Assembly: GCA_025024175.1 (NCBI GenBank)
Contig: QCXZ01000003.1
Coordinates: 61,026,023 to 61,090,022, forward strand
DNA: 64,000 nt
Source: Rhyzopertha dominica
Taxonomy: Eukaryota > Arthropoda > Insecta > Coleoptera > Bostrichidae
Direction of reading: 5' to 3'
This document shows, piece after piece, positions 1 through 9,836 of this stretch. The notes below the pieces were generated by a model that saw only the letters and a program-made list of their open reading frames with translations, did no database searches and had not been told where the DNA came from. Both the position numbers and the translations under genes were made by a program. The stretch's first letter is position 1. Each line of letters opens with the position of its first letter.

Positions 1-471
1 AACGCACAATATAAATTAGAGTTTTTATAACAGAATAGTCAGATTTTGGCCGTTGTATACCATCACCATAAAGGCTATAAATATGAGTGTTAGCTTGAGT
101 AAGGACAACTTCAATAAAAGGCACACCTAATTTTTTCCAAAGTATAATAGTATAAAATACACAATCTACAAAATATATTGTTCTAAAACTAAATACATAT
201 CTACAGTGAATAATACTGATAACACCTTAAATAATAGGTTCAGTAAAACCTCGAACCATCTAACTAAACAAATATAGTTGCCTCTGCCAGCACTATACAG
301 TAGACACTGTATTTTTAATCAAACAAAATTTTATTAAAATCAGTCTTTTCAACAAAGAATTGGAAATCTATTTCACGGTTTCATATACCTACTTTATTTT
401 ATAACACTAAGGCTAAGTTAGTATGCCTCAATGGGTACAATCTTCCAATCAACCACCCTCCTATATTTAAC
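1..471. other. AT-rich sequence downstream of exon 1
   Basis: No gene is visible. It holds the 3' UTR of exon 1, with AATAAA on the minus strand at 393-398 (seen as tttatt on the plus strand). Beyond that I see only unremarkable AT-rich DNA. Confidence 0.5.
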
Positions 472-692
472 TTATAGTTGTTTTTTAAAGAATGTCTTGT
501 CCAGTACCATATCATGCTTTTTCAGGCAATGATACCGAAGATTTCCCGGTTGCTTGCACCTGTAATAGCACTTCTCTTCGGGACACTTAAACTGTGGTTC
601 TTTGCCACACTCGAACTTGGCATGTCTGTACAATGAAGCGATGTGTTTATACTTCTTTCCGCATCTTTCGCACGGAACGGTAACTAGCAATC
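472..692 (-). CDS. lola: lola alternative last exon 1, two zinc fingers
   Basis: 72 residues. The acceptor TTTTTTTAG ends at 693 and the stop is at 472-474. Finger 1 ligands are C7-C10-H23-C28, followed by the classic GKEPQF linker. Finger 2 is C36-C41-H54-H59, with four residues between the cysteines (CPEEKC). A basic tail of 13 residues follows. AATAAA lies at 393-398. This is the array member farthest from the common exons in this window. Confidence 0.92.
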
Positions 693-878
693 CTAAAAAA
701 ACATCTTATGTAAGACAGTTCCTCCAACCGTTGCAATCGTAAACCAAATAGATACTTCTATCATTATAGCGATTTAGAAAAGCATGAACTTCCTCGGTAA
801 CCCACAGAAGCATACAGATACCACCACACCTTTTAAAACACCAAAAAAACTCGTCCATGTTATTTATTAGTGCACTAA

Positions 879-1066
879 TTAATAATATTTCTTACAAACA
901 GTGTATTGCACATGACGTTGTAACACGTGTTTGTACTTAAATCTCCTTCCGCATGTAGTACAAACAAATCTTGGCTCCTGGTCACACTCTTGTCTTTTGT
1001 GTCGTCTGAGATTACCCTTGGCGATATACATTTTGCCGCAGGTGCAGGCATATCTCCTGATGCGGC
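879..1066 (-). CDS. lola: lola alternative last exon 2, odd first finger
   Basis: 61 residues after a GTTTTAG acceptor. The first finger reads C7-T-C9, with one residue between the cysteines where every other exon has two; H22 and C27 are in place. Finger 2 is C35-C38-H51-C57 and ends in cysteine rather than histidine (HX5C). A short KKYY tail follows. AATAAA lies at 863-868, only 11 bases past the stop. The one-codon loss may weaken zinc binding, but the frame is open throughout. Confidence 0.85.
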
Positions 1067-1614
1067 CTAAAACGCAAAATAGGGAAGTCAGTATCGTAAA
1101 TACTATTTTTTAAATCAGCTACATCAACGACGAAGCATAACAGTTGACAACACTGCCATCGTGCTTACAAACCAATCGGAGCCTAGAGCGGGGGGTTGCC
1201 ACAGTTGATTAACCCAATGGTAACGTTGCTTATACACTGTGATATGACGCTGCTGTTAAAGCAAAAATGTGGTGTTCGTTTACAGAATTTGCTGTGGCTA
1301 GATGTCCGCCGGCGGTATTTACCCGTTACTTTCGGAGTTTTTGGCACTTTGACTCAATTTACCAAAAAAACACTTTTAAATGGAAAGGTGGGTTGAACGG
1401 GATTTCCTTGCGGTAAGTATTTTTTTCAAATTTTGTGTAATAGTTAGCTAAGAATACATGTTTTAAAAATTAGATTTCATTTACTTAATTATGAAGATTA
1501 ACAATACCACTTATAAAAATTAATATTCGTCAGAAAACAGCTATTAAAAATAATGTACATAAGATATAGTTAATCGGTTAACAGGCATATACATGAACTG
1601 AAAAAGTATTGCCA

Positions 1615-1687
1615 GCTTTGACCGGGATTTGAACCCGGGACCTTTCGAACACTAGTCAAACGCGCTAACCAACTGCGCTATCAAAGC
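1615..1687 (-). tRNA. tRNA-Thr(AGT)-like fold, probably a SINE-type head
   Basis: All 73 bases fold as a canonical cloverleaf. The 7-bp acceptor stem GCTTTGA/TCAAAGC is perfect. The D stem is GCGC/GCGC, the anticodon stem TTTGA/TCGAA, and the loop CTAGTGT gives anticodon AGT. A 5-base variable loop and a perfect T stem CCGGG/CCCGG with loop TTCAAAT complete it. Box A (TAGCGCAGTTGG) and box B (GGTTCAAATCC) are intact. Related decayed copies elsewhere in the window, and the palindromic repeat around it, make a mobile-element head more likely than a working tRNA gene. Confidence 0.5.
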
Positions 1688-1789
1688 CCTATTGAGGTCA
1701 AAGCGGCATATGTACGTAACGCTGCCGAACGCCATCTGACGCATTTGCAGATGAATACGATATAGTTAATGGGTTAACAGGCATATACA

Positions 1790-2271
1790 TGGTGTTCACG
1801 CTAGCAGTCTACAATAGCTAACTTTTTTATTTGAAATCGTGAATAGTGGTTTAAATGAGAAAGTTTCTTGATTTTTCGAGAAGAATTTATTGATGATGTT
1901 TACAAAAAAAACAATTGAACATGATCTGTCAAGGATATTGACTACAAGCTCGTTATTTTAAATAGAACGACCCCACTTTTTATAGCGCATTTTATTCACC
2001 ACATCAAATTAGACAAAAAAGTATTAAGATACCAACACCCTATAGTCAGTTGTTTTTTGAGACATTTCAGGTAATATGATTGGTGTTCATGAAACAGTCT
2101 AGGTACAATAGCCAACTTTTTTATTTGAAATCGTAGAATGATCTTCAATTGTTTTTTGTAAACAGCATAAAATTCTTCTCGAAAAATCAAGAAACTTTCC
2201 CATTTAAACCACTATTCTACGATTTCAAATAAAAAAGTTAGCTATTGTAGACTGTTAGCGTGAACACCCTG
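1790..2271. mobile_element. Foldback MITE, copy A
   Basis: The ends are inverted: GGTGTTCACGCT on the left and AGCGTGAACACCCTG on the right. The arms are near-complementary over about 200 bases and share the phrase AACTTTTTTATTTGAAATCG. It splits the phrase CATATACATGAACTGAAAAAG of the surrounding tRNA repeat, so it inserted later. The left CAG is missing compared with copy B at 53.1 kb. No coding capacity. Confidence 0.8.
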
Positions 2272-2509
2272 TACATACATGAACTGAAAAAGTAATGTCA
2301 GCTCTGAAGCTCGAAAACACTGAGCGACGAACGATTTAGCTACAAATGCGCAGGATGGCGATCAGCAGCGTTACTTAATAAACTTTGACATACAAACATT
2401 ATGCCGCTTTGACCTTAATTTGAAATATGGCTTTGATAGCACAGTTAGTTAGAGTGTTTGACTAGTGTTCAAAGGGTTCCGGGTTTAAACACGGTCAAAG
2501 CTAGCAATA

Positions 2510-2881
2510 AAAGTAAGAATTTAGGACGGCAATGCCATCTGTCAGCATTATACTGACATGATGACAAAGCCACCTAGCTCTCAAATTGAAGTATGCAGTT
2601 GCATGCCAATTTGTCAGGCTACAGGTCACTTCCTTTAAGAAGTAGTACCCGTTAAGGCAGCTAGGTGGCTTTGTCATCATGTCAGTGTAATGCTCACAGA
2701 TGGCATTGCCATCCTAAATTCTTACTTTCATCATACCATTGCTTTGGTATATAAGCAAAACCAGTTCTATGCCGTGTTGTCTACACTAGACCTAAACTGC
2801 ACTGATGAGCTGTAATGACAGCGAAATAGTACTATCTGCAGTTGGTTTAGATGTAGATAGCACAGCATAGACGTGCATTTT
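2510..2881 (+). mobile_element. Hammerhead-bearing short retroelement, copy 1
   Basis: It is flanked by the 13-base direct repeat AAAGCTAGCAATA (2497-2509 and 2882-2894). The 5' part is a long hairpin (AAGAATTTAGGACGGCAATG against its reverse complement near 2690-2730). A TATATAAGC box follows at about 2750, then a type I hammerhead ribozyme, and the element ends in GCATTTT. The organisation resembles small animal retroelements with self-cleaving ribozymes (retrozyme-like). No ORF. Confidence 0.72.
2767..2870 (+). ncRNA. Type I hammerhead ribozyme, copy 1
   Basis: The conserved core CTGATGA is at 2802-2808 and GAAA at 2823-2826. Stem II is GCTGT/ACAGC with loop AATG. Stem III is ATAG/CTAT with a two-base loop, and the predicted cleavage site follows C2836. 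Stem I starts AACTGCA/TGCAGTT and extends through an outer helix (2767-2785 with 2852-2870) containing one mismatch and two wobbles. A two-base stem III loop is typical of hammerheads thought to act as dimers. Orientation is antisense to lola. Confidence 0.85.
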
Positions 2882-3677
2882 AAAGCTAGCAATACTTTTT
2901 CAGTTCATATATTATATGCCTGTTAACCCATTAATTATATCTTATGTGTATTAATAAATGCATTCAGGCAATAATTATCTTAAACTTAAAAAAAGAAATA
3001 CTTATTGTAGAGATATTTTCAGGAACTTTAAAATATTATCCTATGTTCTCATTAAAAAAATAATAACAGGATGTCCCTGTTTCGAGAAGTGATGCAACGC
3101 AAAGTATACTGGCAACCGTTTCCTTAAATATAAAATTTACTTGTTCATGCGCTTTTTAATAAATGGGGTCAAAAAACTCGTGTGGCTGATATTCAGTGAT
3201 TCACTCGGTATAGGCTATGCAACACTGATATGTACGTTGAGCGGCGGAATTTCGATCAAGGAAGCGTTATTCCGCCGCATTTGCGCTTAAGCATTCCATT
3301 TGTATGGAACAACCTGTCGCAACTGAGCTAATAATAGATTAACCAAAAAAATTATCGTGTATAGGCGTCTACTCCATATGTCGGAATTGCTTCGCACATT
3401 AGTAAATACCAACGCCGAACATCTAGCCAAAACGTTAAAAATTTACTGTGTACAGTAAAGGTGGATAGAATTAGGCAACTGATGGGGTCTTCCCTTCTAA
3501 TGATGTCAAATGCAGGAGTCAAAAATCCCAACCTGACGATGTGTGAATGTCCTGGCTTAAAATATACGATTATACTTCTAATAAATGCATACATAAACTG
3601 AAGCAAAGGGAACAGAGACACACCTTTATATTATGTTATCGTTTTTCTTTATTTTCAATAAGTAACTTATTACAAAT

Positions 3678-3889
3678 CTAAAACTTTAATCGTAAAGCTT
3701 CACAATTCACGTGCTTCATCATGTGCGCAGTAAGTTGAACCTTTTGCTTGCCCCTGTAGGGGCAGAGCGAACATTTAAACTGGGGTTCTTTTCCACATTC
3801 CCAATTTCTGTGCCTGTTTAAGGAAGTCTTTTGTTTATAAGATTTACCACACTGATCGCAAGCAAACATCTTTAGCGTTTTCATCCTCA
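3678..3889 (-). CDS. lola: lola alternative last exon 3, two zinc fingers
   Basis: 69 residues behind a TTTCTAG acceptor. Finger 1 is C10-C13-H26-C31, then GKEPQF, then finger 2 C39-C42-H55-H59 with a PYRGKQK core, close to the Lola consensus. The tail is short and hydrophobic/basic. AATAAA lies at 3648-3653. The reading frame has an internal ATG, but the entry must be by splicing because the acceptor and phase match the other exons. Confidence 0.93.
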
Positions 3890-4074
3890 CTAGAAAGAAA
3901 ATATGAAAAAATAATCGGGGTAAACAAAATATATAATTCTACACCGTTTAGTACAAAACGCAAAAATTAAATTTACAAGTAGACGCAGTCAAGAATGTAC
4001 AAGACGAATTTTGTTGGGTATACTCTAATATAACCACAGCAATACTAAATTAAAGCAGAAGAGTCAACGAATAT

Positions 4075-4274
4075 CTAATAAAGGTAAGCATGTTGCGATC
4101 TTATATGAATATCCAGACTAAATTTCCTCTTAGTGATATATGCGCACTGTAAATATGGACATTTATAAGTAGGTGCTTTTCCGCATTCCAGTCTTAAATG
4201 TCTCGATAAGGTAGCTCGTTGCTTATAAGACTTTCCACATGAAGAACATGGAAATCGCCTGCTGATAGTTACAC
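4075..4274 (-). CDS. lola: lola alternative last exon 4, two zinc fingers
   Basis: 65 residues after a GGTTTTAG acceptor. Finger 1 is C9-C12-H25-C30 with the linker GKAPTYK. Finger 2 is C38-C43-H56-H61, a CX4C form (CPYLQC). Both fingers are complete. I see no AATAAA in the first 50 bases past the stop, so its poly(A) site may be farther away or non-canonical. Confidence 0.91.
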
Positions 4275-4582
4275 CTAAAACCAGTAAGCGTTAACATTTT
4301 TGACAAGTGTAGTAAAAATCACATCAACTCCAAGCAAGAGATCCAACATTCAGTCAAGATTAAAAAAGATACTGCCATCTACAAAAATTTAACATCCTTT
4401 GTATGGTCTACCCGTTGGGAAACTGTGCTCCTTACATTTTCATAGGTAAAAAGCAACCGACAGATTTATTAGTTGTAGTTGGGACCTTACAACCCCTAAT
4501 TATCTAACGATATTTTTGTCCAAGCGACATCTACAAAAAAAACATTTGTTTCAAGAGTGTATAAGTTTAAAGGGCCTAGCGG

Positions 4583-5038
4583 AATAAGCATGTGGAATCT
4601 GCCTCCACGCTTATTATCAGCACTAAATTTATACCGTTGATTCACATCTCTGAGAAACTAAATTTTGCTAATTTTTAGTCCCCTAATCGCTATTGGAGGG
4701 GAGTTATGAGTTGGGTACCGCACAGAACAAAATGGAATGAAAATATTTTAGAATGTAAAAAGATATTGGTATGATTCAACTTTTTTGTCATGTTTTATAT
4801 CTACAACTCCAGCTGAGCTATAAAGAAATTGCGCAGCTCTGGACAGCCTGTATATTTGCAATGTGATTGCAAAATATAGATGATGCTAGGGACACCCTAA
4901 TGAAAAATATAGTGTGTTCCAATCGAGAAAAAATATATTCTGTTTTCCTCATACCTCTCCTCCAACAGCGATTAGGGGACTAAGAATTTGTAAAAGTTAG
5001 TTTGTCATAGACGTGAATCAATTCACATGCTTATTACG
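4583..5038. repeat. Foldback repeat of about 455 bases
   Basis: The outer arms AATAAGCATGTG at 4583 and CACATGCTTATT near 5025 are inverted copies. Inner arms also match: TAGTCCCCTAATCGCTATTG near 4677 against CAGCGATTAGGGGACTA near 4968. The centre is unpaired. It looks like a non-autonomous foldback element; I could not assign a family. Confidence 0.6.
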
Positions 5039-5228
5039 CCAGGCACTTTGCTGTCTCCTAGTAGTAGATTTTTTTCTAATTGTCCATCTCATAGCTGTTC
5101 AAATGCAAAGAAAGAAAATCGTCAATTCCGAGCCCAAGTAATCCTAACATTTTGCACTAGATGGCATGACAATAGGTTTCATATAAAACTCGTGCTGATT
5201 AAACGCTCTGAAGAGATTTGTAATTGAA

Positions 5229-5299
5229 CCTCCGATAGCACAGCCGTACCGTACCAGAGCATAAACCTGCAGATTCGAGTTCGAATCCCGGTCAGAGCA
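5229..5299 (+). repeat. tRNA-derived repeat (plus orientation)
   Basis: It has a box A-like GATAGCACAGCC, a strong box B (GAGTTCGAATCCC), and ends CCGGTCAGAGC followed by a run of T. The anticodon arm is not convincing. It resembles the other tRNA-headed repeats scattered between lola exons. Confidence 0.5.
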
Positions 5300-5540
5300 T
5301 TTTTTTTTCTATTTCTTCGTGAAACTTGCCTCAAATTCCACAAAAATTTAACACATCTATTAATAGTTACATGATTCCAAAGCGAAAGACTCGTGCAATT
5401 CCCTCTGCAATCAATTAAAAGTTGTTGACGCAACCTGAAATGACCTANATATTTTTGGATATGTAGATAGCAAACATTTTTTTTACAAATGAAACAAAGA
5501 ACGTATAAAACAGTTTTTATTTGAGACTTTTACGGAGGCC

Positions 5541-5728
5541 TCATGATGGCTCTAACTCCCTGTGCTTCGTATTTACATGTATTTGTAACGCATTGCGCCT
5601 CTTGGACTTGTATTGACAGAAACTGCATTGGTACCTCGGTTCTTGACCGCACTCCTGTCTCATATGCCGCAAAAGGTTGTAACGTTTCGTATACGACTTC
5701 CCGCAGTTAAGGCACACATGAGGAGTTC
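5541..5728 (-). CDS. lola: lola alternative last exon 5, paralog cluster member
   Basis: 61 residues. Finger 1 is C5-C8-H21-C26 (CLNCGKSYTKRYNLLRH), the linker is GQEPRYQ, and finger 2 is C34-C37-H50-H55 with a KSKRR core. It is the first of four adjacent exons (5-8) sharing the NL.RH helix and the KSKRR motif, so it arose by local duplication. AATAAA lies at 5516-5521. Confidence 0.93.
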
Positions 5729-5807
5729 CTAAAAATAACCCAAGTCACAAACGTATTTACATGTGTTTCAGTTTATTATCAAAATTATACTTATATAGAC
5801 TGGGTTG

Positions 5808-5989
5808 TCAGTCCAAAATGCCGTGCACGCTCTTCATATGTACACGATGTTCATCACTTCTCTTCGATTTCTTAGGACAATAACTGCACAGGTATTGTGG
5901 TTCCTTCCCGCACTCGAATCGGACGTGCCTCACCAGATTATGACGTCTATTGTACGACTTGCCACATTTCCAACAAACATGACGTTCTC
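5808..5989 (-). CDS. lola: lola alternative last exon 6, paralog cluster member
   Basis: 59 residues. Finger 1 is C5-C8-H21-C26 and finger 2 C34-C37-H50-H55. It is very close to exons 7 and 8, beginning ERHVC, then CGKSYNRRHNLVRH. The helix of finger 2 carries EHRVH instead of ELRLH, so a base-contacting position may differ from its neighbours. Its acceptor is 147 bases from the stop of exon 7, and AATAAA lies at 5772-5777. Confidence 0.93.
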
Positions 5990-6136
5990 CTGAAATGTGT
6001 TACTGGTGTCACCAATGAGTTATGAGATGATACCGTTGATGCACAAATGAGAAGTTTAAAAAAAAATAAGTCAAGTCCATAAACGTACGCATTTATTTTA
6101 CAATTCGTCAAATACTTATATCATAACAGTCTGTTT

Positions 6137-6318
6137 TTAAAGCGCAACTCCGTGCTTGGTTAGCATATGCAAACGAAGTTCGTTCCTTCTCTTCGATTTG
6201 TGATGACAATAAGTGCACTGGTATTTTGGTTCGATTTGGCACTCCAATCGGATGTGCCTTGACAGATTATGCTGTTGACTGTACGACTTGCCACACTGCG
6301 AGCAAACATGACGGTCTC
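6137..6318 (-). CDS. lola: lola alternative last exon 7, paralog cluster member
   Basis: 59 residues with ligands C5-C8-H21-C26 and C34-C37-H50-H55. The usual GKEP linker has become QIEPKYQ. Finger 2 keeps KSKRRNELRLH. It is most like exons 6 and 8; the first-finger helix changed from NRRHNL to SQQHNL. AATAAA lies at 6092-6097. Confidence 0.93.
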
Positions 6319-7469
6319 CTAAAACATGTTGATAATATTAGTTCTCGGTGAATGTTACATATTTCGATATGTTACATTCAAAGAATACAGTGACAAAAAC
6401 ACATTACCGTTTGAACCAGTCGAATCCGACGGGAAATAAGGTCAGAAATTAAAATTGAAAATTGCATTTAATCACGCCTCTAAAAACGACGTGTGACGTC
6501 ACGTTTCGTATTGAATGTCGGCGTGTTTGTCATTTCATACGAATCGTCTGATGCATATGCGGTGTTTTCGTTCAGTTCTTTCTTTGTAGGTGTTAGCAGT
6601 TTAATATGATTACCGAACGTTCTTCTGAAACCAGAAAATACAAAATGTGTGTTCGATTGGCGCATGAGAACGGAACGTGAAGTCAACCCGCTGCAACCTT
6701 TTCAGTCGCATCACATTGTTAACATTTTTTCAGTGCAATTATTTCAACTTTGTTCGGGTTATTTTGCACAAAATTATACTTCTTCACTTTCTGCTAGGAA
6801 GTTAATTTCAGCAGCTAATGTTGTAATTTTAAATCATTGGGTGGAGGGGATAAAACTTATGCCGCGTAATTATATCATCATTGATCATGATACACATACA
6901 TAAACATGTTGATAGCTGTGTCACTGGTCATTTGCCAACCACTCACCGCATGAAGTCACGTGAAACATGCTATCATGGCTACACGAAACTAGCTCTGGAA
7001 GAAAACGGTTGCAGTGCCAAATAACACCATAAAAAGAAGAGTAACCGTTATGACTGAGGATAGCAAGTAAAAAAGCTATCTATTTTACAATTCAAATAGA
7101 CGAATAATAATAATTTTTCAAATCTTTGATAATTCTTTTCGACACAATTTGAATGGAAGTAGGTGCCTGTACACTGATGGGGTTGCTAATGTAACAAGCG
7201 GTAAATTTGGAAACGTTAAAAAATAGCAACGTAGCGGTTAGCATACCTAGACGTGAACCAGGAGGCCCGGGTTCGAACCTGGGAGTGAGAGGTGTAGTTC
7301 TGCTCACGAAACACATATTAATGTAGCATTATATACTGACAACGACATGTAAGACAAGTCACTGATAAGTAAAATGCGCTCAATATTACAACCACTTTAT
7401 TTGTTGTGCATTAACAAAAGAATATATATTTATTTCCAAAACTATACCTGTTTAATGCGATATCGGTTG
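6319..7469. other. Intron between exons 8 and 7
   Basis: No gene is supported. A short plus-strand frame at 6649-6903 has no recognisable domain, acceptor or neighbour. A tRNA-derived relic lies at about 7220-7295. Confidence 0.5.
7220..7295 (+). repeat. tRNA-derived repeat (plus orientation)
   Basis: It contains box A-like GTAGCGGTTAGC and a perfect box B stem-loop, CCCGGGTTCGAACCTGGG. The acceptor stem is not clear. It is another member of the tRNA-headed repeats in lola introns. Confidence 0.5.
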
Positions 7470-7651
7470 TCAAAGCACACCTCTATGTCTGGCCTTCATG
7501 TGCAAACGAAGTTCATCCCTCCTCTTAGATTTATGAGGACAATAAGTGCAATGGTATGTTGGTTCTTTCCCACACTCTAATCGGATGTGCCTCGACAGAT
7601 TAGTTCTTCTATTATACGACTTGCCGCATTGCAAGCAATCATAACGGCCCC
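7470..7651 (-). CDS. lola: lola alternative last exon 8, paralog cluster member
   Basis: 59 residues. Ligands are C5-C8-H21-C26, linker GKEPTYH, then C34-C37-H50-H55 with PHKSKRRDELRLH. It is the fourth member of the exon 5-8 family, separated from exon 7 by about 1.15 kb that includes a tRNA-like relic. AATAAA lies at 7429-7434. Confidence 0.93.
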
Positions 7652-8811
7652 CTAGAATACATTACAAATATCACCACACAATGAACAAGATCGATACTAA
7701 AGGGGGAGGGTAGATTAGTTACAAAAGAATCTTTATTATACAAGTAAGTTATACATACTGTGATGTTAGTTTTTGCGCTCAATACAGCCTAATTGCCAAT
7801 AGTCAAACTGTGTGACCCATGAATGCGGATGATCTCGGTATTGCGCGCACTATCTGACGTCACTTGCCGTAATTCGAAGTTTCATGGAGGTCACACTTAG
7901 CAGGCATGTTCACGTCCCATTCAAACACTTACACTTACTGAAATACAATATAGGAAAGCTGGAAAAATTAATAAAAACTCCGTAAAAAAAATTTTATTGT
8001 GTCGTATTCGAACATCAAATATAACATAAAAGCTCAATACTTAAAATAAAAAGCACAGAATGTCAAAAACATTGCCAACCATATTAGGAGAAAAAGANAG
8101 CAAACATCGCTTTAACAAAAAATCGAATTATTTCATTATAGGAATGACGAAGTATTTTTACACTGCATTAACTAAACTACGTAATTAAACGGAATACCAC
8201 TGGTTGAGGGGTAACTAATGAGTTTTATCACGAACAGAGAACCCATCTTTTTCTCCCGCAGCAATAGATGCAATAAAAAGCTAATTATACACGAGAGAAT
8301 AAAGGAACTTAACTAGGGATATGCAAGGTCCCTGGAAGATGCGCCTACAACTCATCACAAATACAAGCATGCCTTGCTACTAGAACTCAATACCTACTTA
8401 AAATAAAATATAAGTAAACGAATAAACTAAAAAACCGTTTAACAGCGCTAGCGTGTTGTAGTATCATGGAACTTTAAATGAGTAACTATCATGAGTCGTT
8501 ATGTACCACCGGGCAAGACTAAATAACATTCTAGATGTACCTCTTAAGTCATAGCAGAGTAACATAGTGACAGCAATCAGCACCGTCCTCTGATGGTCAT
8601 CATCTAAACAAAAAAGCCATCGCTCAAAAACTAACAGCCCGTTGAAGGAAGAAACTCACTAATGGAATATTTTAGGCACAATGGAACGTTCAAATATCAC
8701 CCGTAAAAGGTGATAAAAAAAATAGAAAAATTGTATATAAAAGCGAGTTATCACAGTATTCCAATTGGAAAGGCACTGTGTGAATTAAATACTATCAAAA
8801 CTATCACCATC
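7652..8811. other. Intron between exons 9 and 8
   Basis: AT-rich sequence with one ambiguous base. I see no exon, RNA gene or repeat with clear ends. Confidence 0.5.
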
Positions 8812-9173
8812 TCAATCGGACTCAGTCGTCTCGACCAGCAAACTCTTTTCCTTGTTCACAGCGGTGTAATCGATCTCTTTGTGCATCCTCTCGATATGTC
8901 TAGCGATGTGCATCTTCTGTTTAGCTCTGTAGGTGCAGTACGGACAGCTGAATTGCGGCTCCTTTCCGCATTCCCATTTCTGATGGTTCCTCAAGGAACT
9001 TTTCAACTTATACACCCTTCCGCAATCGGGACAATCGAAACCTGCCCCATCGTTGCTTTTCTGTCTCGGCTTCACCACGGAAAAATCGATGGACTTTCGA
9101 AAATTATCCCGCATTAAAATCATCGGCAGCGCTAGATGGGCGGGCCAACGTTGCGCCAATGCGGCTTTCGTGG
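8812..9173 (-). CDS. lola: lola alternative last exon 9, long linker before fingers
   Basis: 119 residues, the second longest in the array. The acceptor TTTGTTTTCAG gives the standard phase. A 46-residue linker rich in K, R and S precedes finger 1 (C47-C50-H63-C68), then GKEPQFS and finger 2 (C76-C79-H92-H97) with the consensus TYRAKQK core. The acidic tail ends ETTESD. The frame continues upstream of the acceptor, so a naive start would be placed too far 5'. GC content is higher than in the introns around it. Confidence 0.93.
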
Positions 9174-9323
9174 CTGAAAACAAATACGGTTTATTAATGA
9201 GGTTTGGAGGGAGGAAGCACACATGCACTGGTAAGCAATAGCTATGCAATCACAAGATACGATTTATTTACTCCATCACCAATCTATATACACCAGAATT
9301 GATAAAATAGGTAAAATAAAGGC

Positions 9324-9517
9324 CTAGGTATATGCGGTGTGACGTTGGTGAATTGAGAGTTCGTGTCTCTTCATTGTCTCCTTTCGCTTGAATAGTTTCT
9401 GGCATACGGGACATTTAAATTTCCTGTACACCTGACACTCTAGCCTTAAATGCCTGGATAGAGCACTTCTATTTTTGTAATTCCTGCCACAACGGTCGCA
9501 GCTGTAGTGAAGGGGAT
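9324..9517 (-). CDS. lola: lola alternative last exon 10, two zinc fingers
   Basis: 63 residues. Finger 1 is C6-C9-H22-C27, the linker QVYRKFK lacks GKEP, and finger 2 is C35-C38-H51-H56. The module is complete, and the second helix (KRKETMKRH) is unusual in the array. AATAAA lies at 9263-9268. Confidence 0.91.
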
Positions 9518-9836
9518 CTGAAATTTACGAAAGTTAATAGCGTGCAATGAAACCCTACCTTATATAACACCTCTATTACTTAAAATATTTTCGCCGCACA
9601 AAAAATTGCACCTCGCATTTGCAGAATGGAAAATTACCGGTACTCCAAACTTAATTCATACATTCCACCCTCAGTGGGAAGTACAACAGTTCCATTACTT
9701 ACCATTTTTGCATTTTCGGCAACTAGCAGGACGTTTTAGCTGGACGGTATTGAGGGTATATTAGAATTATGTACGAAGAAGTATTCAACCCAGTGTCCTT
9801 GCTTCAAACGTAGTCATGGATTTGGGATTATTGGTA

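Larger units (their letters stand above)
1557..2950. repeat. Palindromic tRNA-derived repeat carrying two nested insertions
   Basis: The outer ends are inverted copies: 1562-1600 (ATAGTTAATCGGTTAACAGG and onward) matches the reverse complement of 2895-2945. Inside are a minus-strand tRNA-like head (1615-1687), a second unit interrupted by a MITE at 1790-2271, and a decayed plus-strand tRNA-like head (about 2430-2502). The second head is followed by a hammerhead element at 2510-2881. The flanking phrase GGTTAACAGGCATATACATG occurs at both 1578 and 1772, giving the order of insertion. Confidence 0.7.
1067..3677. other. Nested-repeat intron between exons 3 and 2
   Basis: No exon was found. Bases 1067-1550 show nothing recognisable. 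Bases 1557-2950 are nested mobile DNA described in separate entries: a tRNA-derived repeat, a foldback MITE inside it and a hammerhead element inside that. Bases 2950-3650 are AT-rich, with only weak repeat-like traces. Confidence 0.6.
4275..5540. other. Intron with foldback repeat and tRNA-like relic
   Basis: No exon is present. An inverted repeat spans 4583-5038 and a tRNA-like relic lies at about 5229-5299 (both listed separately). The rest is AT-rich with no recognisable content. Confidence 0.55.

Noticed and set aside
5805..5993. Plus-strand open frames over many exons (for example 5805-5993, 8710-9117, 57863-58168)
   Set aside because: They are antisense shadows of minus-strand finger exons. 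The minus strand shows acceptor, phase, ligands and linker; the plus frames show none of these.
6649..6903. 84-codon plus-strand frame as a small gene
   Set aside because: No recognisable domain or splice context, and it lies in an AT-rich lola intron.
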